Assembly (NCBI GenBank): GCA_016218805.1
Contig: JACRCW010000157.1
Span: forward strand, 1-64,000
DNA: 64,000 nt
Direction: 5' to 3'
Source: Deltaproteobacteria bacterium
GTDB taxonomy: Bacteria > Myxococcota > JACRCW01
Below the pieces are notes generated by a model. That model did not search any database. It was not told the DNA's origin and saw only the letters and a list, made by a program, of their open reading frames with translations. Shown one piece after another: positions 42,022 to 49,492 of the stretch. Both the position numbers and the translations under genes were made by a program. The first letter of the stretch is position 1. Each line of letters begins with the position of its first letter.

Positions 42022-43143
42022 TCAGCCGCCGCCAACCCAGTCTTCCCCGACGGTGGACCAGAACTCGCCCGTTCCGAGCTTGTCCCTCCATGTGTTGAAG
42101 TCGGGGTGCTCGCTGAGCAGTCTGCACCGCGCGATGCCGGACTTGTCCCGATGAAGGACGCACACCTGGTCGCCTTCGAACTGGTCAAGCAGGTACGGCG
42201 AGTGGGCCGTGGCAATCACCTGCACCGCGGGCTTGCGCTCCAGGATCTTGCGGATGGTGGTCACAAGCTCGCGCTGCGCGGACGGGTGCAGTGCCTTGTC
42301 AATGTCGTCCATGAGGACCAACTGCGGACAGTCGGGCGCGTGCAGCACGGCGAGGAGGGCAAGCGTGAGCAGCGTGCCCTCACTCAGGAGGTCCGCCGGG
42401 AGCCAACCGGCGCCATCCATCTCAACCTCAAGTGAATCCCCCCAGACACCCCTAACCACCTCGGCCTTCGGCATGCGTACGCGCTTCGCTCCTGGGACAA
42501 CAACCCGCAGGTCCTCTTCGATCGCGGCCCTGGCGTCGGGTTCGTTGGCGGCCAGGATGGACAGCATGGTTGGGAGGCCGTGACCGTCAGGCTCCAGTTC
42601 CGCAGACTGCGCCGAGGGGGTGGACGTCTCCGAGGCGCGGCTTGCGGACAGCCGAAGGCGCAACACCCGGCCAAGGGACTCATCACCGCCGATTGACCTC
42701 ACGCTGGTGGCGTTGATTCTTGTGACCGTGTCTTTCGCGGTTCGGTTTGCGACGGGCTTTTGCAGTTCAATCTCGCTCGCGGTGGACAGGCGCCACCCGT
42801 CCGTTCTGGGGGCGGACTGCTGCATCCACCAAGCGCGTCCGTCGGAGGTGAATCCCAGGCTCAGGCTTTCGGGAGGGGCCCCCTTGGTCGTGAGCCGGCG
42901 TTCGTCAGAACTCCCCGTGAAGAGGTAGCTCGCGCGGTCAGCAGCGACCCAATCGTCCTTGCCCTCAACGGGTGCAAACACGCGCGTGACCAGAAAGGCA
43001 CCGTCGAGCACGCTGGACTTGCCGCAGGCATTCCGTCCAATGAGCAGCTGGAACCGGGACCGAACGTCGACGGTCACGGCCTGCAGCCCCTTGAAGTTGT
43101 CAAACCGCAGCCTTGTGATTCTTGGCGGGCCCAGGTCGCTCAC
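42022..43143 (-). CDS. AAA15/RecF-like (OLD-type) ABC ATPase, isolated two-gene module
   Basis: This 373-residue SMC/RecF-like ATPase has the start ITRLRFDNFKGLQAVTVDV, Walker A IGRNACGKSSVLDG (about residues 36-48), the signature region ADLLSEGTLLTLALLAVLH and Walker B LVLMDDIDKALHPSAQ. The switch His is in ATAHSPYLLDQF. It lacks a fused TOPRIM domain, which is supplied by the next gene. Proteins of this kind are sensors in anti-phage systems (OLD, Gabija, PARIS families). The locus is visibly less GC-rich than its neighbours, and an AT-rich patch lies just upstream (43219-43240), both fitting horizontal arrival. The start is ATG 43143. Confidence 0.85.
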   Translation of the reverse strand: MSDLGPPRITRLRFDNFKGLQAVTVDVRSRFQLLIGRNACGKSSVLDGAFLVTRVFAPVEGKDDWVAADRASYLFTGSSDERRLTTKGAPPESLSLGFTSDGRAWWMQQSAPRTDGWRLSTASEIELQKPVANRTAKDTVTRINATSVRSIGGDESLGRVLRLRLSASRASETSTPSAQSAELEPDGHGLPTMLSILAANEPDARAAIEEDLRVVVPGAKRVRMPKAEVVRGVWGDSLEVEMDGAGWLPADLLSEGTLLTLALLAVLHAPDCPQLVLMDDIDKALHPSAQRELVTTIRKILERKPAVQVIATAHSPYLLDQFEGDQVCVLHRDKSGIARCRLLSEHPDFNTWRDKLGTGEFWSTVGEDWVGGG

Positions 43144-43375
43144 GGGATGCCTCCGGGTGGACCATGGCCGATTGGGGAAGGTGGGGAAAGTTCCTGCATG
43201 AGAAACGCGGGGGTCTGACAGAAAACATATCTATTACAGGGTGTTGGTGCGTGCTGGCGCTGCCCGGGTGAGGGTGCCCGTTGCACCGGGCGCCGGTGGC
43301 CTCTGTTGCGGGTAGGGGTGCTTGCACCGCGGGTGGGGCGGCTGCCATGGAAGCGCGTTCTTTCTGGAGGTGCGC
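43144..43375. promoter_or_regulatory. 232-base divergent intergenic region with AT-rich patch and hairpin
   Basis: No gene is seen here. The AT-rich sequence at 43219-43240 is exceptional in this window and is a likely promoter area for the AAA ATPase on the minus strand. GGTGCCCG (43273-43280) and CGGGCGCC (43287-43294) can form an 8-bp stem (one G-T pair) with a 6-base loop. SD GGAGGT at 43365-43370 serves the gene at 43376. Confidence 0.3.
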
Positions 43376-45517
43376 ATGAGCGCCGGACGTCGCTGCGCTG
43401 GGTTGGTCATGGTTTCCACCGTGCTGGCGGGGTGTTTCCCCATCCCGGGTTTTGGCCGCCCCGTGGCGGCGGACGGGGGCTCCTCCGGTACGCCGGGGGA
43501 CGCGGGCGGCGGGGACGGCGGGACCACCGCGGACGGCGGCGAGGCGGTGGACGCCGCCGTGCCCGACTCCGGGCCGCTCACGTACGCGGCCGACGCGGGC
43601 ACGCCGGCCGGGCCCCGCGGCGGGCGCATCAGCCGGCTGGCCGCTGCCGCCGACACGGCGTTCCTCTACGCCGCGGGGGATGACCACGGGGCGGCGTTTG
43701 TGTCGTCGGACACGGGGGCTTCATTCACGCATCTGGCGCTGCCGGCGCCCATGACGCTGCCGGTGCTGGGCGCCTCAGCGGGGAGCACGGACGTGGTGCT
43801 GGCCGCGGATGCGCAGTCCCGCGGGGCGTGGATCTCCGTGGACCGCGGCGTGCACTGGGCGGCGGTGGACACGCTGGCGGCGGTGAGCGTGCAGCGCTTC
43901 CTCCAGGACGCCGCCAACCCGGCGTACGTGCTGGCCGTGGTCAAAGGCGGGGTGGCGGTGGGTGACGCGGGCGCCGCGCCGGGCGGCCTGTGGCGCAGCA
44001 CGGACAACGGGCAGGCGTTTGCCCCGCTGGGGTACGCGTTGGAGGACGTCAATGACGTGGTGCACGTCACCGGCGCGTACGTGGCCGCCACCGAGCGCGG
44101 CCTGCTGCGCCTGCCGGAGGGCGGCAGCATCCAGAGCATCAGCGGGTTGCCCATCACGGCGGCGGTACCGGACCCGTCCGTGCCGGACGCGTGGATTGTG
44201 GCGGACGCGCTGGGCACGGTGTCCCGCCTGGAGGGCGGCACCACCACGACGCTGGCGCAGCTCCACGGTGTGCTCGCCGGCGGGCTGCTGGTGCGCGGCA
44301 CCGAGGTGCTGTGCGCCGCCGGGGACACCCTGTACCGCGGCGTGGCGGCGGGCGTGCCGGCGGATGCCGGGGCGGGACGGCCGGTCACCGCGTTCCTGGC
44401 GGCGGTCCAGCCGGCGCCCGGCGTGCAGATCAACGACGTCATGGCGGTGGGCGGCCTGTCCCCGGGGCTGGTGGTGGCCAGCGCGGGCGGCGGCGTGGTG
44501 CGGGTGACGGGCGCGCCGTTTGCGGCCCTGGCGGTGCAACCCGCGGCCACGGGAATCACCCGCGCACAGCGGTGTCCCGCCCTGGAGTCCACCGCGGACC
44601 GCGTGGTGGTGGGGTGCGTGGATGACGCCCCGGGTGGCCCGGTGGCGCGCGTGTTTGAAGGTCCGTCCCTGGCCGTGCTCTCCGAAGTGGCCGGCCTGGA
44701 CCCGCCCGACCCGCTGCCCACCGCGGGCGGCCCGGTGGGGGTGGCGCTGGGCGCGGACGGGACGCGCTGGGTTTCCACGGGGACGCTGTACCGCGCGGCG
44801 CCGGGTGGCACGTTCACGGCCACCGCGCTGCAAGGGGTGTTTGCGGTGGCGCCGCACCCGTCCGTGGCTGGCCGCGTGCTGTTGGGCGTGCTGCGGCCCG
44901 ATGGCATGCCGCAGGTCCACCTGTCCGACGACGACGCGGTCAGCTCAGCACCGGTCCGCAGCACGCTGGGGATCATGCCGTGGCAGGTGGCCTGGCACCC
45001 CACGCAGGCCGACCGTGCCTGGGTGGTGGCGCTGCCGGAGTTGAGCTGGCGCGGTTCCACGCCGCTGGACCTGGAGCGCGGGCTGTTTGAGACGGCGGAC
45101 GGGTTCCAGACGCTGGTCCCCGCGGGGCCGGATGGCCTGGGAAACGACGCGGTGGTGGCCGCCATGGTGCCGCAGCTGCTGCAGGATTCGCTGCTGGTGG
45201 TGACGGGCAACGGGCGCGCGGCCCGCCGCGACGGCGTGGACGGCGCGTGGACCGACCTGGGCCTCATCAACGGCCTGCGCGTCATGTCCGTGGTGGAACT
45301 GCCCGGCAGGGCGGGAACGCTGGTGGCCGCCGGGATCCCGCGCACCCCCGGTGCGCCCAGCCTGGCGTGGTCACGCGATGGCGCGGCGAGTTGGGCCCCG
45401 CTGGAGGCGGGCGTGCCGCCGGCCCTGTGCGTGCGGGCGGACGGTGCCAGCGCGGATGCGTTCCTGGTGGGAACCGCCGGGCAGGGCGTCTGGCGCGTGA
45501 TGGCCACGAGCAACTGA
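43376..45517 (+). CDS. BNR/Asp-box beta-propeller lipoprotein
   Basis: The 713-residue protein has signal and lipobox MVSTVLAGCFP at about residues 12-22. A disordered Asp/Gly/Thr-rich linker (GDAGGGDGGTTADGG) extends to about residue 75. The rest is strand-rich with Asp-box-like turns at regular spacing: SSDTGASF, SVDRGVHW, STDNGQAF and SRDGAASW. These are the S-x-D-x-G-x-T/S-W pattern of sialidase-type and photosystem-stability (YCF48-like) propellers. The catalytic residues of a sialidase are not evident, so a binding or scaffold role at the cell surface is more likely. ATG 43376 has GGAGGT 5 bases upstream. A strong terminator follows at 45575. Confidence 0.8.
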   Translation: MSAGRRCAGLVMVSTVLAGCFPIPGFGRPVAADGGSSGTPGDAGGGDGGTTADGGEAVDAAVPDSGPLTYAADAGTPAGPRGGRISRLAAAADTAFLYAAGDDHGAAFVSSDTGASFTHLALPAPMTLPVLGASAGSTDVVLAADAQSRGAWISVDRGVHWAAVDTLAAVSVQRFLQDAANPAYVLAVVKGGVAVGDAGAAPGGLWRSTDNGQAFAPLGYALEDVNDVVHVTGAYVAATERGLLRLPEGGSIQSISGLPITAAVPDPSVPDAWIVADALGTVSRLEGGTTTTLAQLHGVLAGGLLVRGTEVLCAAGDTLYRGVAAGVPADAGAGRPVTAFLAAVQPAPGVQINDVMAVGGLSPGLVVASAGGGVVRVTGAPFAALAVQPAATGITRAQRCPALESTADRVVVGCVDDAPGGPVARVFEGPSLAVLSEVAGLDPPDPLPTAGGPVGVALGADGTRWVSTGTLYRAAPGGTFTATALQGVFAVAPHPSVAGRVLLGVLRPDGMPQVHLSDDDAVSSAPVRSTLGIMPWQVAWHPTQADRAWVVALPELSWRGSTPLDLERGLFETADGFQTLVPAGPDGLGNDAVVAAMVPQLLQDSLLVVTGNGRAARRDGVDGAWTDLGLINGLRVMSVVELPGRAGTLVAAGIPRTPGAPSLAWSRDGAASWAPLEAGVPPALCVRADGASADAFLVGTAGQGVWRVMATSN

Positions 45518-45574
45518 CCCGGGCCTGGAGGGCCGGCTGCGCCGGCGGGTGGGCAACAAGGGGGTTGAGTCGGC

Positions 45575-45603
45575 GGCCGGCGGGGACGCCGGCCCTACTT
45601 TTT
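45575..45603. terminator. Intrinsic terminator, usable from both sides
   Basis: GGCCGGC (45575-45581) and GCCGGCC (45588-45594) form a 7-bp GC stem with a 6-base loop, followed by CTACTTTTT on the plus strand. It terminates the propeller lipoprotein gene. On the minus strand the stem directly follows the stop of the small lipoprotein gene, so it may serve both convergent genes. Confidence 0.7.
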
Positions 45604-46050
45604 CTGGGCCGGGCACTGCCCCTGCGTCTCCGCCGCAATGCGCTCCGCCGTGCGGCGGCCCCAGTCCCGGTCCTTTTCCCCGCGGATGGACAGCTCCAGG
45701 AAGCTCGCTTCGCCGCGCTTTCCCAGGAATCCGTGGTTCTTCAAGATCTCCACGCGGTCCTTGTCCTTGGGCGCGCGCTTGTTGGCGCGCTCAAAGCACA
45801 CCAGCTCCGCGTTGGCCTCAATGAAACGGAGCTCCTCGCTCTTCTCCACCTTGACCTCAGCGGCGTCCGCCGACGGCGCCGGCGCCACCGGGTCCGCCGG
45901 CGCCGCGCCGGCGGCCGACGCAGGCTGGGGCGCCGCGGCGACCGCGTCCGGGGTGGGCGGAGCTTCGCTCTTGTTGCAGGTCGCCAGGAAGATGCCCGCA
46001 CTCAGCGTCGTCGCGGGAAGGAGCCAGCGCGCACGGTCCAGTTTGGTCAT
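45595..46050 (-). CDS. Small lipoprotein, unknown function
   Basis: The 151-residue protein begins MTKLDRARWLLPATTLSAGIFLATC with lipobox LATC. An Ala/Pro-rich linker (about 30-65) leads to a compact charged C-terminal domain (LRFIEANAELVCFERANKR, ILKNHGFLGKRGEASFLELS, TAERIAAETQGQCPAQKK) with two cysteines that could bond. I do not recognise the fold. ATG 46050 puts the signal at the N-terminus; an upstream frame extension to 46089 is unlikely. It lies downstream of the helicase gene on the same strand with a 35-base gap. Confidence 0.7.
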   Translation of the reverse strand: MTKLDRARWLLPATTLSAGIFLATCNKSEAPPTPDAVAAAPQPASAAGAAPADPVAPAPSADAAEVKVEKSEELRFIEANAELVCFERANKRAPKDKDRVEILKNHGFLGKRGEASFLELSIRGEKDRDWGRRTAERIAAETQGQCPAQKK

Positions 46051-46085
46051 GGCGTCCGCATGCTGTGGGGCCCACTGCCGGGGCG

Positions 46086-48047
46086 TCAAGGGGCCACCTC
46101 CGCGAACCCCTCCAGCGCATAGGCACTCACGTGCGCGCCCGTCGCCTCCGCGTGGGCCAGCAGCGCCGCGCCCTCCGCGCGCACCCCGACGGTGGCGCCG
46201 TCACCCAGTACCCGCAGCCACACGCGCGCACGCGTCAGCGCGACGTTGAGGCGGCGCGCGTCCTCCACGAAGCCCACCTCGCCCGCGGTGTTGCTGCGCG
46301 TGAGGCTCACCAGGATGGCCTCCTTCTCCCGCCCCTGGAACGCGTCCACCGTGTCCACCTCCAGCCCGCCGCGCACTTCGTCCGCCAGCCGCGCCGCCAG
46401 CTCCGCCACCTGCGCCCGGTACGGCGCGATGACGCCCATCTGGTTGAGCGCCAGGCCCGCGCGCACCAGCTGCCGCACCAGCGCGGCACACAGCGCGGCC
46501 TCGCCCGGGTTGCGCACGGAGCTGCCGCCCTCCGGCCGGTCCTCCACCCAACCCGTACCCGCCGTGTCAATGAACCCGAACGGCGCCGCCAGTTCGCCAT
46601 CCGCCAGCGTCCCGCCCAGCACGGCTTGCAGCGTGCGGTCCGCCACCGCGGGTGCCGCCGTGAGCCGCCCGCCGTAGTGACGCGCCGAGGGAAAGGCCAT
46701 GAGGTCCCGGTGCATGCGGTGCTGGCAGGTGAGCAGCGTGCCGGGGGCACCGGACTGCGCCAGACGTTCAAACAGCGTGACCCCCAGCCCGCCGCGCTCC
46801 GCCTCCCGGCTCACCACCGTGGGCGGCAGCTGCTGGTGATCGCCCACCAGGACCGCACGCTCCACGCGGCCCAGCGGCACCAGCGCCAGCGGGATGGTGG
46901 CCTGGGAGGCTTCATCCAGCACCAGCAGGTCAAAGGACAGCCCGTTCACCGGCGGCCCGCCGGACACCGTCAGCGTGCAGCACACCACGCGCGCACGCGC
47001 CAGCACGTCCTGTTCCGCCTGCGCCATGTATGTGCGGGCGTCCGCCATCATCGCGCGCAGCTCGGCACGCTTCTCCGCGCGCTCGGCGCGCGCGTCACGG
47101 AAGGCGCGGCGGCTGGGGTTCCCGCTGGCGCGCAGGCGGCGCGCGTTCCGGAACAGCTCCTCCGCCAGTTGGTAGCGCGGGTGCGCGTGCACCCGTTCCT
47201 GCAGCAGGCAGGGATGCAGGGATTCGTCCACGCGCGCCGGGTGGCCCACGCGCAGCGCGTCCACGTCCAGGCGCGTCAGTGCGCGGCACAGCTCATCCGC
47301 GCCGGTGTTGGAGGCGGCGCAGCACAGCACGCGTTCGCCCGCGCGCAGGGCGTGCAGGACCAGCATGGCGGCCGTGGTGGTCTTCCCCGTCCCGGGCGGA
47401 CCGTGGATGAGCGCCACGTCCGGCGCTCCCAGCGCGTGCGCCACCGCGGCCTGCTGCGTGGCGTGGAGCGCGGCGGCGTCCTCCAGCAGCGGGGCGGCGG
47501 AGGGCGCGCGTGGGGGCCGGGCGCCCGTGAGCACCTCCACCAGTTCCCGCGTGCGCCCGCGCGCCTCCAGCGCGGCGGAGACCGCGGCGCGCGCGCGCTC
47601 AAAGGTCACGCCGGATGAGGCGGGCCACACCGCCAGCGGCCCGCTGCCCAGATCCTCCGCGTCACCCGCGTCCACCAGGAGCGACAGCGCGGTCGCCTCG
47701 CGGCGTTCCAGCACGCCGGAGACGGCGCCCGGGCGGGTGGCCTCCGCCAGCGCCGCGGCGGGGGCCACGCTGATGGGTGCGCCGGGATCACAGTCCAGCG
47801 GCGGCAGGGCGGCACCATCCGCGCGCGCCAGGCGCAGGCGCCACAGCCCGGCGGGGCCAGGGTCATCCGCGGACACGTGCAGGTGCCGGTTCAGCAGCCC
47901 ATCCGCCTCCTGTGCCGCCAGGGACCGGCCAGCGCGCGCGGCCTGCTGCTGGTCGGCCTCCGCGCGGCGCTCAGCGTCCAGCAGCGCGGGGAGGCGCTCC
48001 AGAAGATCGCGTCCGGCCAGGCGGTCCAGGGGGGCCATGGCGGCCAT
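46086..48047 (-). CDS. Upf1/IGHMBP2-like superfamily 1B helicase
   Basis: This 653-residue DNA/RNA helicase has an N-terminal region to about residue 185 of oligonucleotide-binding and coiled type. Motif I is LIHGPPGTGKTTTAAML, motif Ia CCAASNTGADEL, motif II LLVLDEASQATIPLALVPL, motif III VLVGDHQQLPPTV, motif IV LLTCQHRMH, motif V DTVDAFQGREKEAILVSL and motif VI LNVALTRAR. All are intact. Bacterial members of this group are uncharacterised or take part in DNA repair and defence; no nuclease domain is fused. The 124-base gap upstream is shared with the divergent Cys-rich lipoprotein. Confidence 0.92.
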   Translation of the reverse strand: MAAMAPLDRLAGRDLLERLPALLDAERRAEADQQQAARAGRSLAAQEADGLLNRHLHVSADDPGPAGLWRLRLARADGAALPPLDCDPGAPISVAPAAALAEATRPGAVSGVLERREATALSLLVDAGDAEDLGSGPLAVWPASSGVTFERARAAVSAALEARGRTRELVEVLTGARPPRAPSAAPLLEDAAALHATQQAAVAHALGAPDVALIHGPPGTGKTTTAAMLVLHALRAGERVLCCAASNTGADELCRALTRLDVDALRVGHPARVDESLHPCLLQERVHAHPRYQLAEELFRNARRLRASGNPSRRAFRDARAERAEKRAELRAMMADARTYMAQAEQDVLARARVVCCTLTVSGGPPVNGLSFDLLVLDEASQATIPLALVPLGRVERAVLVGDHQQLPPTVVSREAERGGLGVTLFERLAQSGAPGTLLTCQHRMHRDLMAFPSARHYGGRLTAAPAVADRTLQAVLGGTLADGELAAPFGFIDTAGTGWVEDRPEGGSSVRNPGEAALCAALVRQLVRAGLALNQMGVIAPYRAQVAELAARLADEVRGGLEVDTVDAFQGREKEAILVSLTRSNTAGEVGFVEDARRLNVALTRARVWLRVLGDGATVGVRAEGAALLAHAEATGAHVSAYALEGFAEVAP

Positions 48048-48086
48048 GATGCGCTGGCGCGTCGGGGCGTGGCCAGTGATTCGAAC

Positions 48087-48114
48087 TTGAGGTCGCCGCG
48101 GGACACGCTAGTCT
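48087..48114 (+). promoter_or_regulatory. Candidate sigma70-type promoter
   Basis: TTGAGG (48087-48092) and TAGTCT (48109-48114) are 16 bases apart, 57 bases before ATG 48172, which has AGGAG as its ribosome site. It is a likely promoter of the Cys-rich lipoprotein. Confidence 0.4.
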
Positions 48115-48171
48115 GCGCGGCCGCGGGGGCGTTCCCGGTTTCCCGCGCGTCATCCCTCTAGGAGCCTGTCC

Positions 48172-49443
48172 ATGCGCCTGTCCGTCCTGTCCCTCGCCGT
48201 TCCGCTCTGGGCGGGTCTGTCCTTCCTCCTGCAGGCGTCCAGCTGCACCCCCACCAGTGGCGGCGATGACGGCGGCAGCAGCAGCGGCGCCCCGCAGCAC
48301 TTTTGCACCCAGGACACCGACTGCAACGAGTTTGAATCCTGCGTGGGCGGCGTGTGCCAGCGGCCGTGCGGCACCGATGACGTGTGCGAATGGACGGAGT
48401 TCTGCAACGGCTCCGGGTACTGCCAGCAGGGCTGCCGCGACACGCCCTCCTGTGACGACACCACCAAGCTGTGCGTGGACGGCGCGTGCGTGGACCGCAC
48501 CACGGTGGGCACCTGCGGCACCAAGGCGGACTGTGACGCCACCAAGGTCTGCACCGACGGGCAGTGCGTGAACCCGCCGGCCACCTGCAGCGGCCCGCAG
48601 GACTGCCCGGGCAGCGGGCAGTGCAACGGCTTCACGCACGCGTGCTTTGACCCGGCGGGTGACTGCACCGTTGCCGCGGACTGCAACGGCAAGCCCGGCT
48701 GCACGGAGGGCTGCACCTGCACCCAGGACCGCCGCTGCGTGGCCACGCCCACCTGCACGCTGACGGATGAAGCCACCGTGTGCGGCGTGAATTCCTACTG
48801 TGATACCGCGCAGAACCCGTCCCGCTGCGCGTCCTCACCCACCTGCCAGCGCCAGGCGGACTGTGACGCCGCGGCGTTGTCCTGCAACCGCACCACGCAC
48901 CTGTGTCTGCGCGCGCCCACCTGTTCGGGCGAGACGGACTGCACCGCGGCGGCGCCGTTCACCAAGTGCAACACGGCCGCCGGACACTGCCAGGAGCCCA
49001 CCTGCACCAACGGCGGCATCACCTGCAGCGGCACGGAGACGTGCGGCACGGACGGGCGCTGCTCACCCGGCGGCGCGCAGACGTGCACCACCAACACGGA
49101 TTGCCCCGCCACGCAGTACTGCGACAACGCCACGCTCACGTGCAAGACCGGCTGCCGCTCCGACGCCAACTGCAACGCCGCGGCGGGCGAGAAGTGCAAC
49201 AACGCGCACGCATGCGTGGTGGTCACCGGGACGGACGGCGGCAGCGCGGGTGGCGCCGGTGACGGTGAGGCGTGCCCCAACGGGGACGGGGACTGCCGCG
49301 TGGGGTACGCGTGCTCGCCGCTGCTGGGTGTGTGCCGCGAGCAGTGCACGTCCGCCTCCTGTCCGTGTCCGCAGACCGGGTACGGCTGCATTGGCGGGTT
49401 CTGCTCGCCGTTCCAGCAGCCGCCCACCGGTTGCACACCCTGA
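48172..49443 (+). CDS. Cys-rich secreted protein, probable lipoprotein
   Basis: The 423-residue protein has a signal peptide (SVLSLAVPLWAGLSFLLQ) ending in ASSC, an acceptable lipobox, then a short Gly/Ser linker. The rest is a string of about ten modules of 30-40 residues of the form CTxDxDCxxxxxCxxGxCxx (for example CTQDTDCNEFESCVGGVCQ), each likely held by two or three disulfides. Similar Cys modules occur in the proteins at 21299 and 36882. The binding partner is unknown. The next gene, the OmpA/TSP3 protein, begins 49 bases downstream in the same direction. Confidence 0.82.
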   Translation: MRLSVLSLAVPLWAGLSFLLQASSCTPTSGGDDGGSSSGAPQHFCTQDTDCNEFESCVGGVCQRPCGTDDVCEWTEFCNGSGYCQQGCRDTPSCDDTTKLCVDGACVDRTTVGTCGTKADCDATKVCTDGQCVNPPATCSGPQDCPGSGQCNGFTHACFDPAGDCTVAADCNGKPGCTEGCTCTQDRRCVATPTCTLTDEATVCGVNSYCDTAQNPSRCASSPTCQRQADCDAAALSCNRTTHLCLRAPTCSGETDCTAAAPFTKCNTAAGHCQEPTCTNGGITCSGTETCGTDGRCSPGGAQTCTTNTDCPATQYCDNATLTCKTGCRSDANCNAAAGEKCNNAHACVVVTGTDGGSAGGAGDGEACPNGDGDCRVGYACSPLLGVCREQCTSASCPCPQTGYGCIGGFCSPFQQPPTGCTP

Positions 49444-49474
49444 CAGGAACTTCAGCGCGCCGGGTGGTTCGGTC

Positions 49475-49492
49475 TAGGGTGGCGCCCTACCC
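49475..49492 (+). promoter_or_regulatory. Candidate -10 box with very short leader
   Basis: TAGGGT at 49475-49480 lies 12 bases before ATG 49493, and no Shine-Dalgarno sequence is present in CGCCCTACCC. A transcript starting here would have a leader of only a few bases. Confidence 0.3.

Noticed and set aside
46086-48047. Upf1-like helicase as part of a defence island
   Set aside because: It has no nuclease fusion and its neighbours are lipoproteins; it lies over 3 kb from the R-M locus on a separate transcript.
48070-48100. GATTCGAAC string resembling a tRNA T-loop
   Set aside because: Neighbouring bases do not form a T-stem and no cloverleaf fits.
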